Assembly: GCF_003343245.1 (NCBI RefSeq) | Contig: NZ_CP024901.1 | Location: 4,216,001 to 4,280,000, forward strand | Source of the DNA: Photorhabdus laumondii subsp. laumondii | GTDB lineage: Bacteria > Pseudomonadota > Gammaproteobacteria > Enterobacterales > Enterobacteriaceae | Length of the DNA: 64,000 nt | Reading direction: 5' to 3' | In this document: positions 18,883 to 28,948 of the stretch, in pieces | Layout: each line of letters begins with the position of its first letter | How positions within the stretch are numbered: the first letter of the stretch is position 1 | Made by a program: the position numbers and the translations under genes | The notes under the pieces: model-generated | What the model was told of the DNA's origin: nothing | What the model saw: the letters and a program-made list of their open reading frames with translations, nothing else | Databases searched by the model: none

Positions 18883-19189
18883 AAAAATCTTGTTCTATTC
18901 TGCCTTCCGATTTCAATGTTTCTAAAAAACATTGATAAGCAACTGGATCTGCTTCTAACAGGTCATCTAATATATTTTTTTCAATGAGTGGCTTGTAAAA
19001 TATGCCATTTTCAAAGAAAACAAAATCACCAGATAACGATGACTCTATAATTTCTACTTCCTCTGCGTTATAACTAAGCAGCCCGTCATAACCTTTAGCA
19101 AAACCGTAAAAGTATGTTTTTTCTCCGAACCAATATATGGCAAAAACTTCAATAATTTTTTCTGATTTGAACTTTTTTATTTTCATCAT
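18878..19189 (-). CDS. probable CdiI-type immunity protein, copy 2
   Basis: Same 103-residue protein as copy 1, overlapping the toxin fragment stop by four bases. Intact copies of an immunity gene would protect the cell even if the toxin fragments are silent. Confidence 0.65.
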   Translation of the reverse strand: MMKIKKFKSEKIIEVFAIYWFGEKTYFYGFAKGYDGLLSYNAEEVEIIESSLSGDFVFFENGIFYKPLIEKNILDDLLEADPVAYQCFLETLKSEGRIEQDFC

Positions 19190-20103
19190 TTTTTATCCGT
19201 GATTGAAGGCTTAGGTTGGATTTCAGGCCGTTTAGGAGTTGTAATCTTCATATCATAAGCCTTACCAGTAGTTGAGTTATATTGATAATGGATGGTGATA
19301 TTTGAACCGTCTGGTAACTCATGTGTAACTTGCATTTTCTGGAATCCTGCATCAGTAGGGAAACGAGGATCTTTATTCATTCCTCTAAGTGGATCACCTG
19401 AAGATGGGTTAGCTTTAACTTGGTTCCATAAAATCTGCTCATTCAGATCCCTTGGCGCTGCAACTTGTTGCCCCGGTTTCGCGGTAGATATCTTTTCAGC
19501 ATTTTTGATAAGCTGTTGATGATAAATAGTATTAGCCGATTTATCACCCAGATTCGTTGTGCCTTGACTGTTTTTCCCAATCTTTTCCAGCGCCGCTTTC
19601 TCTGTATTAACAACCGCGCCTGTGCTTCCTTTTGTTGTTGGCGATGATTTCGGCCCTTTGCTGCCCTCAACAATAACAGGCAACGTCATCGCCATCGCAG
19701 CGGCAGTCTCCTGACTCATGCCCATTGCTTCAAAGCGTTTTGTCCAGCCGAGTTCGCCTACCTTGCCGGTTGCCGCCTGACCTAACGTATTCACCGCCGA
19801 CAGGTAATTTCTGAACTCAACTGGCAATGTGCCATCCCGGTCCATATTTTTGAGGGTCCGCTCAAACACCGGCCACTGATCAACCAGATAACCATACTTC
19901 TGTGCGCACTGGGTCGGGTTGCTGTTACAGAAATCCATCATTTCCTGCTGATTGCGGATATTAGTGTCTACCATATCCTTGATCACTTGTTTGCAGCTTT
20001 CGCCTTCACAGGTGCGGGCTTGATGCGCAAAACTGTCCAGCTCATTCACGCTCAGATAGTTATTCTCAACAACAACCCATTCCATTGCGACGTTGACCGC
20101 CAA
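19186..20103 (-). CDS. CdiA-CT toxin fragment, copy 2
   Basis: Same 305-residue frame as copy 1, with the VENN motif just inside the unit border and no secretion signal. It ends at the junction with copy 3. Confidence 0.75.
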   Translation of the reverse strand: MAVNVAMEWVVVENNYLSVNELDSFAHQARTCEGESCKQVIKDMVDTNIRNQQEMMDFCNSNPTQCAQKYGYLVDQWPVFERTLKNMDRDGTLPVEFRNYLSAVNTLGQAATGKVGELGWTKRFEAMGMSQETAAAMAMTLPVIVEGSKGPKSSPTTKGSTGAVVNTEKAALEKIGKNSQGTTNLGDKSANTIYHQQLIKNAEKISTAKPGQQVAAPRDLNEQILWNQVKANPSSGDPLRGMNKDPRFPTDAGFQKMQVTHELPDGSNITIHYQYNSTTGKAYDMKITTPKRPEIQPKPSITDKK

Positions 20104-20426
20104 ACACCGATTTTCCCAATGCCCTCAGCCAGTTACCACCCGTTTTTTCCAATGGGCGTTCACCGCCGGCCCCAAAACCCCCTGACGCGCTTTTCGCCTC
20201 CAAAGGCCGGTTTTTCCCGCCGTGCCATTGTCAGTGTAGCGCCTTTTTCGGCAACGGGCGAACGTCGCCCAACTCGCTTGGGCGGCGGATGCCCGTTCTG
20301 CGGGCGCGGGCGGCATAGAGCCCGCAAGCGGCGCCCCTGCGACGCTCGGGGGCACCGGGGTTTCGGGTTGCGCATGACCTTGCATGACCACGCGATTTTG
20401 TTCAGGGAAGCCCCCGGGGGCTGCAC

Positions 20427-21918
20427 CTGTCTTTCCTACACAAATATTTTAACCCGCCCCCGCGTTATTGAACTTTTCCCTCATAGATTGATCTCAATAA
20501 AAAACACGACTTGAGGTAATCTTTATGTTTTCAACCAGCGCCGAACAATGGGCAAATGACACGTTTCAACATGCGGAATTAGGTGATAAACGCCGTACCA
20601 ACCGCCTGGTGAAAGTGGCCTGTTCGTTGGCTAACCATATAGGACAATCGCTCGTGCAATCTCTTGACTCTCCTGCCGATGTTGAAGCGGCCTACCGACT
20701 GACCCGAAATTCCGCCATTGCGCCTCAGGCCATCGCCGAAGCCGGATTTACCGCCACCGTCGCTCACGCTCAACGTTATCATTGCCTGTTAGCGCTGGAA
20801 GACACGACAACCCTGTCATTTTCCCATGCGTCGGTCGCCGATGAACTCGGCTATACCACCTCAAAGGAAAAATCCCGGGGCATGCAGGCACACTCGGTGT
20901 TGTTATTTGCGCCTGAAGAACAACAGGTCGTGGGGTTGATAGAGCAACAGCGCTGGTGTCGAGATGTCAGTGATTATGGCAAAAGCCGACAACGCGATAC
21001 ACGCCCTTATGAAGGGAAAGAGAGTTATAAGTGGGAACGGGCCTCACAAGCCGTCGACAGCCGGTTAGGGGAGCAGATGGCCAACGTGATTTCTGTCTGT
21101 GACCGTGAAGCCGATATCATCGAATATCTGCGTTATAAAACGAGCCAAAAACAACGTTTCGTCATCCGTTCGATGCAAAACCGGCGTATAGAGGAAAGTC
21201 AGGATAAACTTTATGACTTTATTAGCCGGTTACAGAGTGCTGGAGAACGATTAGTTCAGGTCAGACAGAAAGGCGGGCGTCAGGCGCGTGTCGCGCATTG
21301 TGATATCAGTTATGCCGAAGTGACGTTGAAAATCCCCGAAGGAAAAAGCGGTGAGGCGGTGCGGATATTTTATGTCGGTTGCTACGAAAAAGGTCCGGAG
21401 GATGGGCTTTGCTGGCATCTTCTGACCTCCGAACCCGTCAACAGTCAGGAAGACGCCCATAAAATATTCAGTTATTACGAGCGCCGCTGGCTGATAGAAG
21501 AATTTCACAAAGCGTGGAAAACGGGCGGCACGCAGGTAGAAGCGCTGCGTATGCAAAGCAAAGATAATCTGGAGCGCATGATAGTGCTGCTGGCCTTTAT
21601 TGCGGTACGAATACACCAGCTGCGTTTTATGGGTCTGAACAAAGAAGAGGCAGAGAAAGAGAGCTGTGAGACAGTATTAAGCCCCCTGGCGTGGAAATTA
21701 CTGTGGTCAAAACAAGAAAAACGCCGTGTGCCGAAAAAAGCCCCGAGTTTGCATTGGGCCTTCATCAATCTGGGAAAACTGGCCGGCTGGTACGATTCCA
21801 AACGCACGGGTCGAGTCGGATGGGAACGACTTTGGGAAGGCTGGTTTCGGCTGCAAACCCTGATAGACGGCTATTTGCTGGCTAAATCAGTTGATTTGGA
21901 GATCTGATCAAGAGACAG
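20427..21918 (+). mobile_element. IS50-like insertion sequence, copy 3
   Basis: Same ends, target duplication and transposase as copies 1 and 2. Confidence 0.9.
20525..21907 (+). CDS. tnp: IS50/Tn5-type DDE transposase, copy 3
   Basis: Same 460-residue transposase with all catalytic residues. No length change is seen in this copy, in contrast to the nearby primase gene. Confidence 0.95.
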   Translation: MFSTSAEQWANDTFQHAELGDKRRTNRLVKVACSLANHIGQSLVQSLDSPADVEAAYRLTRNSAIAPQAIAEAGFTATVAHAQRYHCLLALEDTTTLSFSHASVADELGYTTSKEKSRGMQAHSVLLFAPEEQQVVGLIEQQRWCRDVSDYGKSRQRDTRPYEGKESYKWERASQAVDSRLGEQMANVISVCDREADIIEYLRYKTSQKQRFVIRSMQNRRIEESQDKLYDFISRLQSAGERLVQVRQKGGRQARVAHCDISYAEVTLKIPEGKSGEAVRIFYVGCYEKGPEDGLCWHLLTSEPVNSQEDAHKIFSYYERRWLIEEFHKAWKTGGTQVEALRMQSKDNLERMIVLLAFIAVRIHQLRFMGLNKEEAEKESCETVLSPLAWKLLWSKQEKRRVPKKAPSLHWAFINLGKLAGWYDSKRTGRVGWERLWEGWFRLQTLIDGYLLAKSVDLEI

Positions 21919-22183
21919 GGCTGCACGGGGCGGCGATGGCGAGCACGGGAATGAGCAAGGAGCCTGCGACTGCGAACCGGGCGCAGCCAGTGCAGCGGGG
22001 TTGGGGCGGGGGGAAGTCAATGAGCGGAGGCCGCAGGCCGACCTGCCTTTAGGGGGGTTGGCCCAACGGTTGCAGGGCAGCTAAAGAAGAACTCAGAGTT
22101 GCCGATGTCCGGCTCAGTCGGTTAGAGCATAAGGCGCAGCCTTGTGCGCCACTCCCCGCAATGCCGACCCGCGGGGGCGCAAG

Positions 22184-22280
22184 ACATAATGCCAATTATA
22201 CGCATTAAGCCGCTCATCAATGCTCAGGCGGTTGCCCGGGCTCACCGGCGCAGTGCGTATAATTCCCCCCGCATTATGTT
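22184..22280. repeat. inverted site-like motifs, copy 3
   Basis: Same inverted pair as in copies 1 and 2. Confidence 0.5.
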
Positions 22281-22438
22281 CAATAGGCGTTGGGCGGCCT
22301 GGACCGGCTTAACGGGGACGCTCGTGGTTGAGCCGCCTGACGACTATTTACCCCCGCGTGCGCCGGGGCTAACGGGCAGTCCGGCCACGGTCTGCCCCCA
22401 CACCGAACCCGCCCAACTCAACGGGGGCGTACGGACGC

Positions 22439-23569
22439 TCAGCGGCTATCGGGGGTTGAGGTCGGCTCTGAACTGTCCGGCGGCGTGTCCGTGTCGGCGT
22501 TATCGTCGGCGTACAGGTCGGCCAGTAAACCCACCTCATCGGCGTCGCTGACTTTTTCATCGGCCATTTGCTCCGCCGGATGGGTGCTGGCGTGCACCGC
22601 CTGCAAGGCCCGGATAGAGACCTGCGTATACACCTGGGTGGATTCCACGCTGGCATGGCCTAACATGGCCTGTATCCAGCGCAGGTCCGCCCCGTTCTCC
22701 AGCATCTGCGTCGCCATCGCATGCCGGAACAGGTGGCAGGCACCTTTTTTCTCGATACCCACCGCGTTGATATAAGCTGTCACCAAATTGCTGATACCGT
22801 TAGCCTGTAAGCCGTCCAGCCCATCCATTGCGACGAATAATGCCTTGACGTCTGGATTGACGATAAGTTGTGGCCGCACCTGTTGCTGATAGCGCTGTAG
22901 CCAGCTTAAGGCCCGTTCACCGAGGGGCAACACCCGGTCTTTATTCCCCTTGCCCTGCCGGATGGTCACCGTTTTGCGTTTTCCGTCAACGCTGTACACA
23001 TCCAGCCGGGTTAATTCGCCCCGACGCATCCCGGTTGACCAGAGCAACTCCATCAACGCCCGGTCACGTACCCCCTGCAACGTCGTCAGGTCAGGCTGCG
23101 CCAGTATCTGTTCGGTTTCATCGATGGTCAGGATATAGCGCGGCAGGTGCTTTTCCAGTCTGGGGAGTTCAATGTCCGCCGCCGGGTTCGCCAGTATCAG
23201 ATTCTGTTTCGTCAGCCATTTGAACCAGACCTTCAAGGGTTCCAGTTGGGTACGTTGCGTCCGGGTGCTTAACGGTTCACCGTTGGTCTTGCGGTACTGG
23301 TACAGATAACGCTGGTAACGCTCCAGTATCGGCCGCGTGATATCCGCTGCGTAGTATAAGCCGCGCTCGGTTGCCCACAGGATAAAGTGGTAAGTATGGT
23401 GCGTCTGTACTTTCAGCGTGCTTTCTGACCAATTCCGTTCCTGTCGCCACACCACAAAGCGCAGCAACAACGCATACAGGCTCTTCGGGTCGTGCGCCGG
23501 ACCGACAGGTTTGCGGTACACTTCATCTACTGTCAGCAGGCTTCCTCTGCGGGGTTTACGGTTTGCCAT
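22439..23569 (-). CDS. int: tyrosine recombinase/integrase, copy 3
   Basis: Same 376 residues with an intact active site. Because the upstream primase frame is broken here, translational coupling across the overlap may be weaker in this copy. Confidence 0.93.
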   Translation of the reverse strand: MANRKPRRGSLLTVDEVYRKPVGPAHDPKSLYALLLRFVVWRQERNWSESTLKVQTHHTYHFILWATERGLYYAADITRPILERYQRYLYQYRKTNGEPLSTRTQRTQLEPLKVWFKWLTKQNLILANPAADIELPRLEKHLPRYILTIDETEQILAQPDLTTLQGVRDRALMELLWSTGMRRGELTRLDVYSVDGKRKTVTIRQGKGNKDRVLPLGERALSWLQRYQQQVRPQLIVNPDVKALFVAMDGLDGLQANGISNLVTAYINAVGIEKKGACHLFRHAMATQMLENGADLRWIQAMLGHASVESTQVYTQVSIRALQAVHASTHPAEQMADEKVSDADEVGLLADLYADDNADTDTPPDSSEPTSTPDSR

Positions 23570-26500
23570 GATTGACCTCCGGTTGAGATTGAGGGGTGGG
23601 CGCAGACAAGGGGCGCGTTTTCTTTTTTCCTTTTATCACGGTGTCTTCCGTTACCCCGACTTGCGGTACGCTGAACCCGTGCTCTGCCTGCTCGGATGGG
23701 GATTTTTTCACCCCAGACTTAGCCCGGACCTGACCCAGACTTGAGGCAGACTTGCGTTTATTTAAGTCAGACTTGCTCTCCTGACCTGTCGGGACGGCTT
23801 CCGGTGTTTTATCCCTGTCGGGCACGGGCAATGCGTCTCTGTGATTATTTTCCCTAATAACCGCGTTTTCATCTGCCCGGACTTGTGCCCCGCCGGCCCT
23901 TGTGCTATCGGGGATGACGCGGGTTTTTCTTCCCCAGACTCAGGCCAGACTTGCCCCGGACTTGGGGAAGACTTGCGACCTTTCGGGTCAGACTTGCGTT
24001 CACTGCCGGCGGTTTCGGAGTCCGGTTCTCCGACATCCAGCAGGCCGCACAGGTGGGCTGCGCCGTTGTCTTCCCCGTCCCACAGCAGTTCATAATGCAG
24101 CAGGTGCCCCCGGCTGCCGCCATGCAACAGCAGGTATTCCATTTCCGTCAGCCGTTGACAGTGGTTTTTGAGCTGGCTGTCGCTCCAGTGGGTAAAGGCA
24201 CGGATATCTCGCCGGGTAAAGCGGACTTCATTTGGCTGGCAGTGCTGGATTTGCGCCTGTTCGTTCACCATCTCTTGTATCAGCAGTAACAGCTTGCGCG
24301 TCTGCGGCGGCATTTCATCCAGCGTGCGCCCCAGCACCTCATGCGCCAGCCGGTTGGCGAGGGCAATATCGTCTTGGGTGACTTCGATATATTCGATGAC
24401 CTGCCCGCGGTGGGTCGTTTTCTTCACTTCACGTTGATACTGGTGCAGCAGGGCAATGGCCTGTATCAGCGTCAGGTATTTCATGTGGTCGCGCCGCATC
24501 CGGGTTTTGTCTGACAGGAACGTCAGTTGGTGGGCGTAAGGATTGACCACTTTCAGCGGCCTTAACAAGCGCTGGGCGTTCTGGTGTAACTGTGTCAGAT
24601 AACCTTTCTCCGAGTCAGCCAGCAACCCGGCCAGCGTCTGGCGGTGCCGCTGCATGGCGTGGATGGCCTGCGTCTGCTCGCGCGATTCGTTGACCGTCAG
24701 CACCAGACAGCGGTTCAGCAGCTCTTCATCCACATCAATGGCCGTCGTCGTTAACATCAGCATCACCGGTCCCTGCACCTTGTATTCCCGCGTCACCAGT
24801 TCGCCGCTCTGTTCGTTTTTGCCGGTACTGGCGATTTTTAGCTCGCCGTCGGACTGTAACAGTTTCAGGGCATAGGCCGCCTGCCGCACGCCTTCCTCTT
24901 CGGCTATCGCCAGTATTTTGTGTTGCAGGCTGGTTTCGCCGAGGTAATACAGGCTCTGTCCGGTCATCGCCGAGTACTGGATACGCTCCTCTTCCGGCAT
25001 CAGGTTCAGCACGGCATCCATCAGGCTGCTCTTGCCTGCCGCGCTGCTGCTCTGGATTAACACGGCCAGCGGGTTTATCGAGTTTGCGCGAGACTGCCGC
25101 CAGATACCCGGTCAGCAGATTGGTGGATTCGCCGACCACGCCACAGGCGGCCATGTCGTTGATAATCTGTTCTGTTAAGTTTGGCGATGTCAGCAACGCC
25201 AGCGCGGCGGCTTCGTCTTCCGCGCTGACCGTGACTGCCGTTGTCCCTGAGGCTTCGGCGTCGGCCTGCTGTTGCGCGTCCTGTTGCTGCTCCAGCATCA
25301 GCAAGACCCGCCCGGCTTCACGTTTAATCACAGACGGCTCGCATTCCAGCTCTTGCGCCGCCGTGCTGATGTAGTTCTGACGATGCCGCGCATGGTACAT
25401 GTCCAGCGTATCCACATGGAACAGGCCGGACGTTTCATCCCGCACCTGCACGTTCACCTTCATCACATCCGGCACCGGGGATTTTTTCATCCCCCGTACC
25501 CGCCAGACCCGGGGGCCGCTTTTCATCAACAGTTCACCGCAGGCCGTGCGCTCACAGGGCACGGGGGCAACAGTCAGCGCCGACGGGGCGGCTAAAGCAG
25601 CCGGTTTAGCCACCCCGGCACTTTGGGGCTTTTCCGTCACTGTCGGCGAGACGGGCCGCTCATGGCTGAACACCGCGCCCGGCGCTGTTCCCTGTCCCAG
25701 CCAGACCGCCTGTTGCAACGCCAGCCCCAGCGCATGTTCGGCGTTGCCGCTTTTCAGCGCATAGTCATTGGCATCCATGCCCGGCGGGGAACTGCACCCG
25801 CCATGCCTCGATACCGGCTTCCAGTAAATCAGCGGCCACACTGGTCGCGCCACGGTCTCCGGCCTCGTCCCGGTCAAAGGCAATCAGCACCCGTTTCACG
25901 CCGTGATACTGTAAGGCTTCGAGGTGCTCACGGTTAAACCCGTTCACCCCGAACGCGGCAATCACGTTACGGAACCCGGCACACCAGAACGTCATGGCAT
26001 CGATCAGCGCTTCGCACAGGATAATTTCATTTGATGCCTGCATCGCCGATTCATTCCAGACCCCGGCTAGCGGTGACGGCAGATACAGATGCTTCGGGCT
26101 GTCTTTCAGCACTTTGTAATCCGGCTGGGTCCGGCGACCATACAGTTGCAACACCCGCCCGCGGCTGGTCACATTGACCGATTCTGTCCAGCCGATCACC
26201 GGCACCACGACGCAGCCCCGGAAGTGGTCCTGCCGGGTAGTGGTACGCAACACGCCCAGACCTGATAGTTTGTCGCGCAGTTGCTGGCCTTCCTGACTGC
26301 TCTTGGACGGTAATAAGCCCGCTGAACCGCCGATCCCGTGATGGCCCGCGTACCCCAGCTTAAAGTGACTGACCAGTTCAGGATGATTCAGCCCGCGTCG
26401 TTCCAGCCAGGCTTTGGCTTCCGGTGACGCCAGTAAGTGCTGATGATAAAAATCAATCACCTGATGCAGCAGCGCCTGCCCGTCATCGTCCAGGTCGGCC

Positions 26501-26871
26501 AGTTTCGGACGCGGCAGGGGGGCCGCCTGTAATTCCGGCTGGGCGGCTAACGAAGAAGCGGCCACAACCGCATTGTCCATGTCCGGCAGCCCGGCCAGCT
26601 CCCGCAGCCGGCGGATACCGATTTTCAACGTCACGCCTTCCGTTTGTATCACCCAGTCGAGCACCGACCCCGCTGCGCCACAGCCAAAGCAGTGATACAG
26701 GTTCTTAGCCGGCGATATCACCATTGAGGGGGTTTTCTCGTTATGGAACGGACAGCGCAGCACATAATCCTCACCGCGTTTTTTCATCGTACGGCCTTGC
26801 TTACGCGCCAGCCCCAGCAACGAGACGGTTTGCTTTAAGTGGGCTAAATCGGTATCGGGAATGCGGGCCAT
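23556..26871 (-). pseudogene. primase-helicase with three one-base indels, copy 3
   Basis: Compared with copies 1 and 2 there is one extra G at 25786-25789 (GGCGGGGAACT), one extra G at 25071-25073 (AGCGGGTTTAT) and one missing C at 23888-23891 (TGTGCCCCGCC). The frame is split into pieces of 368 residues (zinc finger and most of TOPRIM), a middle piece, a 433-residue ATPase piece and a short C-terminal piece. All three changes are length changes in short G/C runs, and none is seen elsewhere in the copy. This is what uncorrected long-read errors look like in a repeat; real decay is the alternative. Confidence 0.8.
23714..23996. repeat. iteron-like clusters, copy 3
   Basis: Boxes at 23714, 23725, 23736, 23747 and 23768, and at 23935, 23946, 23957, 23968 and 23989. 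The clusters are 221 bp apart because of the missing C between them; the spacing within each cluster is unchanged. Confidence 0.65.
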
Positions 26872-26904
26872 GGATTACCTCCTGTAAAAACCTGTCAATA
26901 GACA

Positions 26905-26933
26905 TTGTAGTAGCATTAATATGAGACTATAAT
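26905..26933 (+). promoter_or_regulatory. promoter of the Xre gene, copy 3
   Basis: TTGTAG, 17-bp spacer, TATAAT, as in copy 1. Confidence 0.6.
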
Positions 26934-26972
26934 ATAGCCATTGAGTCAAGCAGTTTAAAAGGAGGGCTTACA

Positions 26973-27359
26973 ATGCACATCTCATTACCACACTGGATTT
27001 GTGAGGAAGATATGCAACTGTTTGCTACACGGCTAAAGGAAGCCAGAGAAGCCCGCAAGATGACACAAGCAAGATTAGCTGAACTGCTCAACGTTGATCG
27101 CCGGGTTTATAACCGTTGGGAACGCGGCGCTTCCGTTCCTCAACTGGATGCCGTGGTCAGGATCGCTCAGGTATTACAAAGTAGTCTGGATTCACTTGTC
27201 GGACTGGAACCCATGACACCGCCACAGATACATAATCCGCGTTTACAGGCGCTTGTGATGCAGATGGATTCATTATCAGATGAAGATCAGCAGGCGCTGA
27301 TTGTGTTGATGGACAGTTTGCTTAAACGTTCGAAGATGACGCAGTTACTGACATCGTAG
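26973..27359 (+). CDS. Xre-family regulator, copy 3
   Basis: Same 128-residue helix-turn-helix protein as copies 1 and 2, with no change. Confidence 0.88.
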   Translation: MHISLPHWICEEDMQLFATRLKEAREARKMTQARLAELLNVDRRVYNRWERGASVPQLDAVVRIAQVLQSSLDSLVGLEPMTPPQIHNPRLQALVMQMDSLSDEDQQALIVLMDSLLKRSKMTQLLTS

Positions 27360-27461
27360 AAAGAATTTGCTACAGGAAAGACGATTTTTATTTAGTGCAG
27401 CATTACCAGACGGCCATCCGGTAACGCTGCTAACCGTAGGCAACTAACAGGAGTAGTTACC

Positions 27462-27704
27462 ATGGCTAACCGCGATTGTAATGCAGATTTAGCGATTTCA
27501 AAAGCCCGGCGCAGCTATAAGGTGGGGTATGCCCGCACCCGCCACGAAGACCGCAGCACCGGCATGACCCGCTATTACAGCCAGCACCCCAGTTTGCATC
27601 TTAAAGGCAACTGGCTGGAAGAAGCGGGCTTTGCCACCGGTCAGCCGGTGCAGGTCAGTGTTGAGCACGGACAGTTGATTATCCGGCTCGTCGAGAACGG
27701 CTAA
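27462..27704 (+). CDS. symE: SymE-family toxin, copy 3
   Basis: Same 80-residue SymE-like protein as copies 1 and 2. Confidence 0.85.
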   Translation: MANRDCNADLAISKARRSYKVGYARTRHEDRSTGMTRYYSQHPSLHLKGNWLEEAGFATGQPVQVSVEHGQLIIRLVENG

Positions 27705-27751
27705 CCGCTAAAGGGGAGATCCCAGCGCTTGGGCTGGGATCTGGGGTTAGC
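27700..27751. terminator. hairpin between symE and immunity gene, copy 3
   Basis: Same nested inverted repeats as copies 1 and 2. Confidence 0.5.
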
Positions 27752-28058
27752 AAAAATCTTGTTCTATTCTGCCTTCCGATTTCAATGTTTCTAAAAAACA
27801 TTGATAAGCAACTGGATCTGCTTCTAACAGGTCATCTAATATATTTTTTTCAATGAGTGGCTTGTAAAATATGCCATTTTCAAAGAAAACAAAATCACCA
27901 GATAACGATGACTCTATAATTTCTACTTCCTCTGCGTTATAACTAAGCAGCCCGTCATAACCTTTAGCAAAACCGTAAAAGTATGTTTTTTCTCCGAACC
28001 AATATATGGCAAAAACTTCAATAATTTTTTCTGATTTGAACTTTTTTATTTTCATCAT
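27747..28058 (-). CDS. probable CdiI-type immunity protein, copy 3
   Basis: Same 103 residues as copies 1 and 2. This is the copy nearest to the adhesin N-terminal part, where a cdiI gene would be expected if the toxin cassette were fused to it. Confidence 0.65.
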   Translation of the reverse strand: MMKIKKFKSEKIIEVFAIYWFGEKTYFYGFAKGYDGLLSYNAEEVEIIESSLSGDFVFFENGIFYKPLIEKNILDDLLEADPVAYQCFLETLKSEGRIEQDFC

Positions 28059-28948
28059 TTTTTATCCGTGATTGAAGGCTTAGGTTGGATTTCAGGCCGT
28101 TTAGGAGTTGTAATCTTCATATCATAAGCCTTACCAGTAGTTGAGTTATATTGATAATGGATGGTGATATTTGAACCGTCTGGTAACTCATGTGTAACTT
28201 GCATTTTCTGGAATCCTGCATCAGTAGGGAAACGAGGATCTTTATTCATTCCTCTAAGTGGATCACCTGAAGATGGGTTAGCTTTAACTTGGTTCCATAA
28301 AATCTGCTCATTCAGATCCCTTGGCGCTGCAACTTGTTGCCCCGGTTTCGCGGTAGATATCTTTTCAGCATTTTTGATAAGCTGTTGATGATAAATAGTA
28401 TTAGCCGATTTATCACCCAGATTCGTTGTGCCTTGACTGTTTTTCCCAATCTTTTCCAGCGCCGCTTTCTCTGTATTAACAACCGCGCCTGTGCTTCCTT
28501 TTGTTGTTGGCGATGATTTCGGCCCTTTGCTGCCCTCAACAATAACAGGCAACGTCATCGCCATCGCAGCGGCAGTCTCCTGACTCATGCCCATTGCTTC
28601 AAAGCGTTTTGTCCAGCCGAGTTCGCCTACCTTGCCGGTTGCCGCCTGACCTAACGTATTCACCGCCGACAGGTAATTTCTGAACTCAACTGGCAATGTG
28701 CCATCCCGGTCCATATTTTTGAGGGTCCGCTCAAACACCGGCCACTGATCAACCAGATAACCATACTTCTGTGCGCACTGGGTCGGGTTGCTGTTACAGA
28801 AATCCATCATTTCCTGCTGATTGCGGATATTAGTGTCTACCATATCCTTGATCACTTGTTTGCAGCTTTCGCCTTCACAGGTGCGGGCTTGATGCGCAAA
28901 ACTGTCCAGCTCATTCACGCTCAGATAGTTATTCTCAATCGCCATCAT
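28055..28948 (-). CDS. CdiA-CT toxin fragment, copy 3, out of frame with the adhesin
   Basis: The toxin cassette is the same from ENNYLSVNELD to the end, but the bases before it now come from the adhesin (ATGATGGCGATTGAGAAT). The adhesin frame reads GGC-GAT-TGA and stops two codons after INDG. The toxin frame is shifted relative to it and could start at ATG 28948 or 28945, without a good ribosome site. So the third cassette sits exactly where a toxin tip would be attached but is not fused in frame. A frameshift would be needed to make a chimeric adhesin-toxin. Confidence 0.7.
   Translation of the reverse strand: MMAIENNYLSVNELDSFAHQARTCEGESCKQVIKDMVDTNIRNQQEMMDFCNSNPTQCAQKYGYLVDQWPVFERTLKNMDRDGTLPVEFRNYLSAVNTLGQAATGKVGELGWTKRFEAMGMSQETAAAMAMTLPVIVEGSKGPKSSPTTKGSTGAVVNTEKAALEKIGKNSQGTTNLGDKSANTIYHQQLIKNAEKISTAKPGQQVAAPRDLNEQILWNQVKANPSSGDPLRGMNKDPRFPTDAGFQKMQVTHELPDGSNITIHYQYNSTTGKAYDMKITTPKRPEIQPKPSITDKK

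Larger units (their letters stand above)
11224..20091. repeat. tandem unit, copy 2
   Basis: This is the second 8868-bp period. All predicted proteins have the same length and sequence as in copy 1 at +8868. Both borders are unit-unit junctions, so this copy shows the joined ends as they would be in a circular form: ...GTTATTCTCAACAACAACCC... Confidence 0.9.
2337..28938. mobile_element. array of three head-to-tail copies of an 8.87-kb mobile unit, inserted in the adhesin gene
   Basis: Every gene between 2356 and 11223 recurs at +8868 and again at +17736/17737. The left flank reads ...TTTAT-AA-CAACCC and the right flank ...TTCTC-AA-TCGCC. Joining the flanks through the shared AA restores the adhesin frame (SPINDGD followed by YKQYLYATS). 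The unit is much richer in G+C than the flanking chromosome and carries its own recombinase and replication-type gene. I infer an integrative element present as a tandem trimer. It could have arisen by repeated integration of a circle, by integration of a multimer, or by later RecA amplification. An assembly artefact cannot be excluded from sequence alone. Confidence 0.85.
20092..28938. repeat. tandem unit, copy 3
   Basis: Third period. It is one base longer internally owing to three one-base length changes in the primase gene. It stops 22 bp earlier than the other copies, at CTCAA, where the adhesin gene resumes. This truncated edge defines the right junction of the array. Confidence 0.9.

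Noticed and set aside
2356-28938. Whole array as an assembly artefact
   Set aside because: Not fully rejected. The differing outer borders and the clean in-frame empty site argue for a real insertion, but copy number needs spanning reads.
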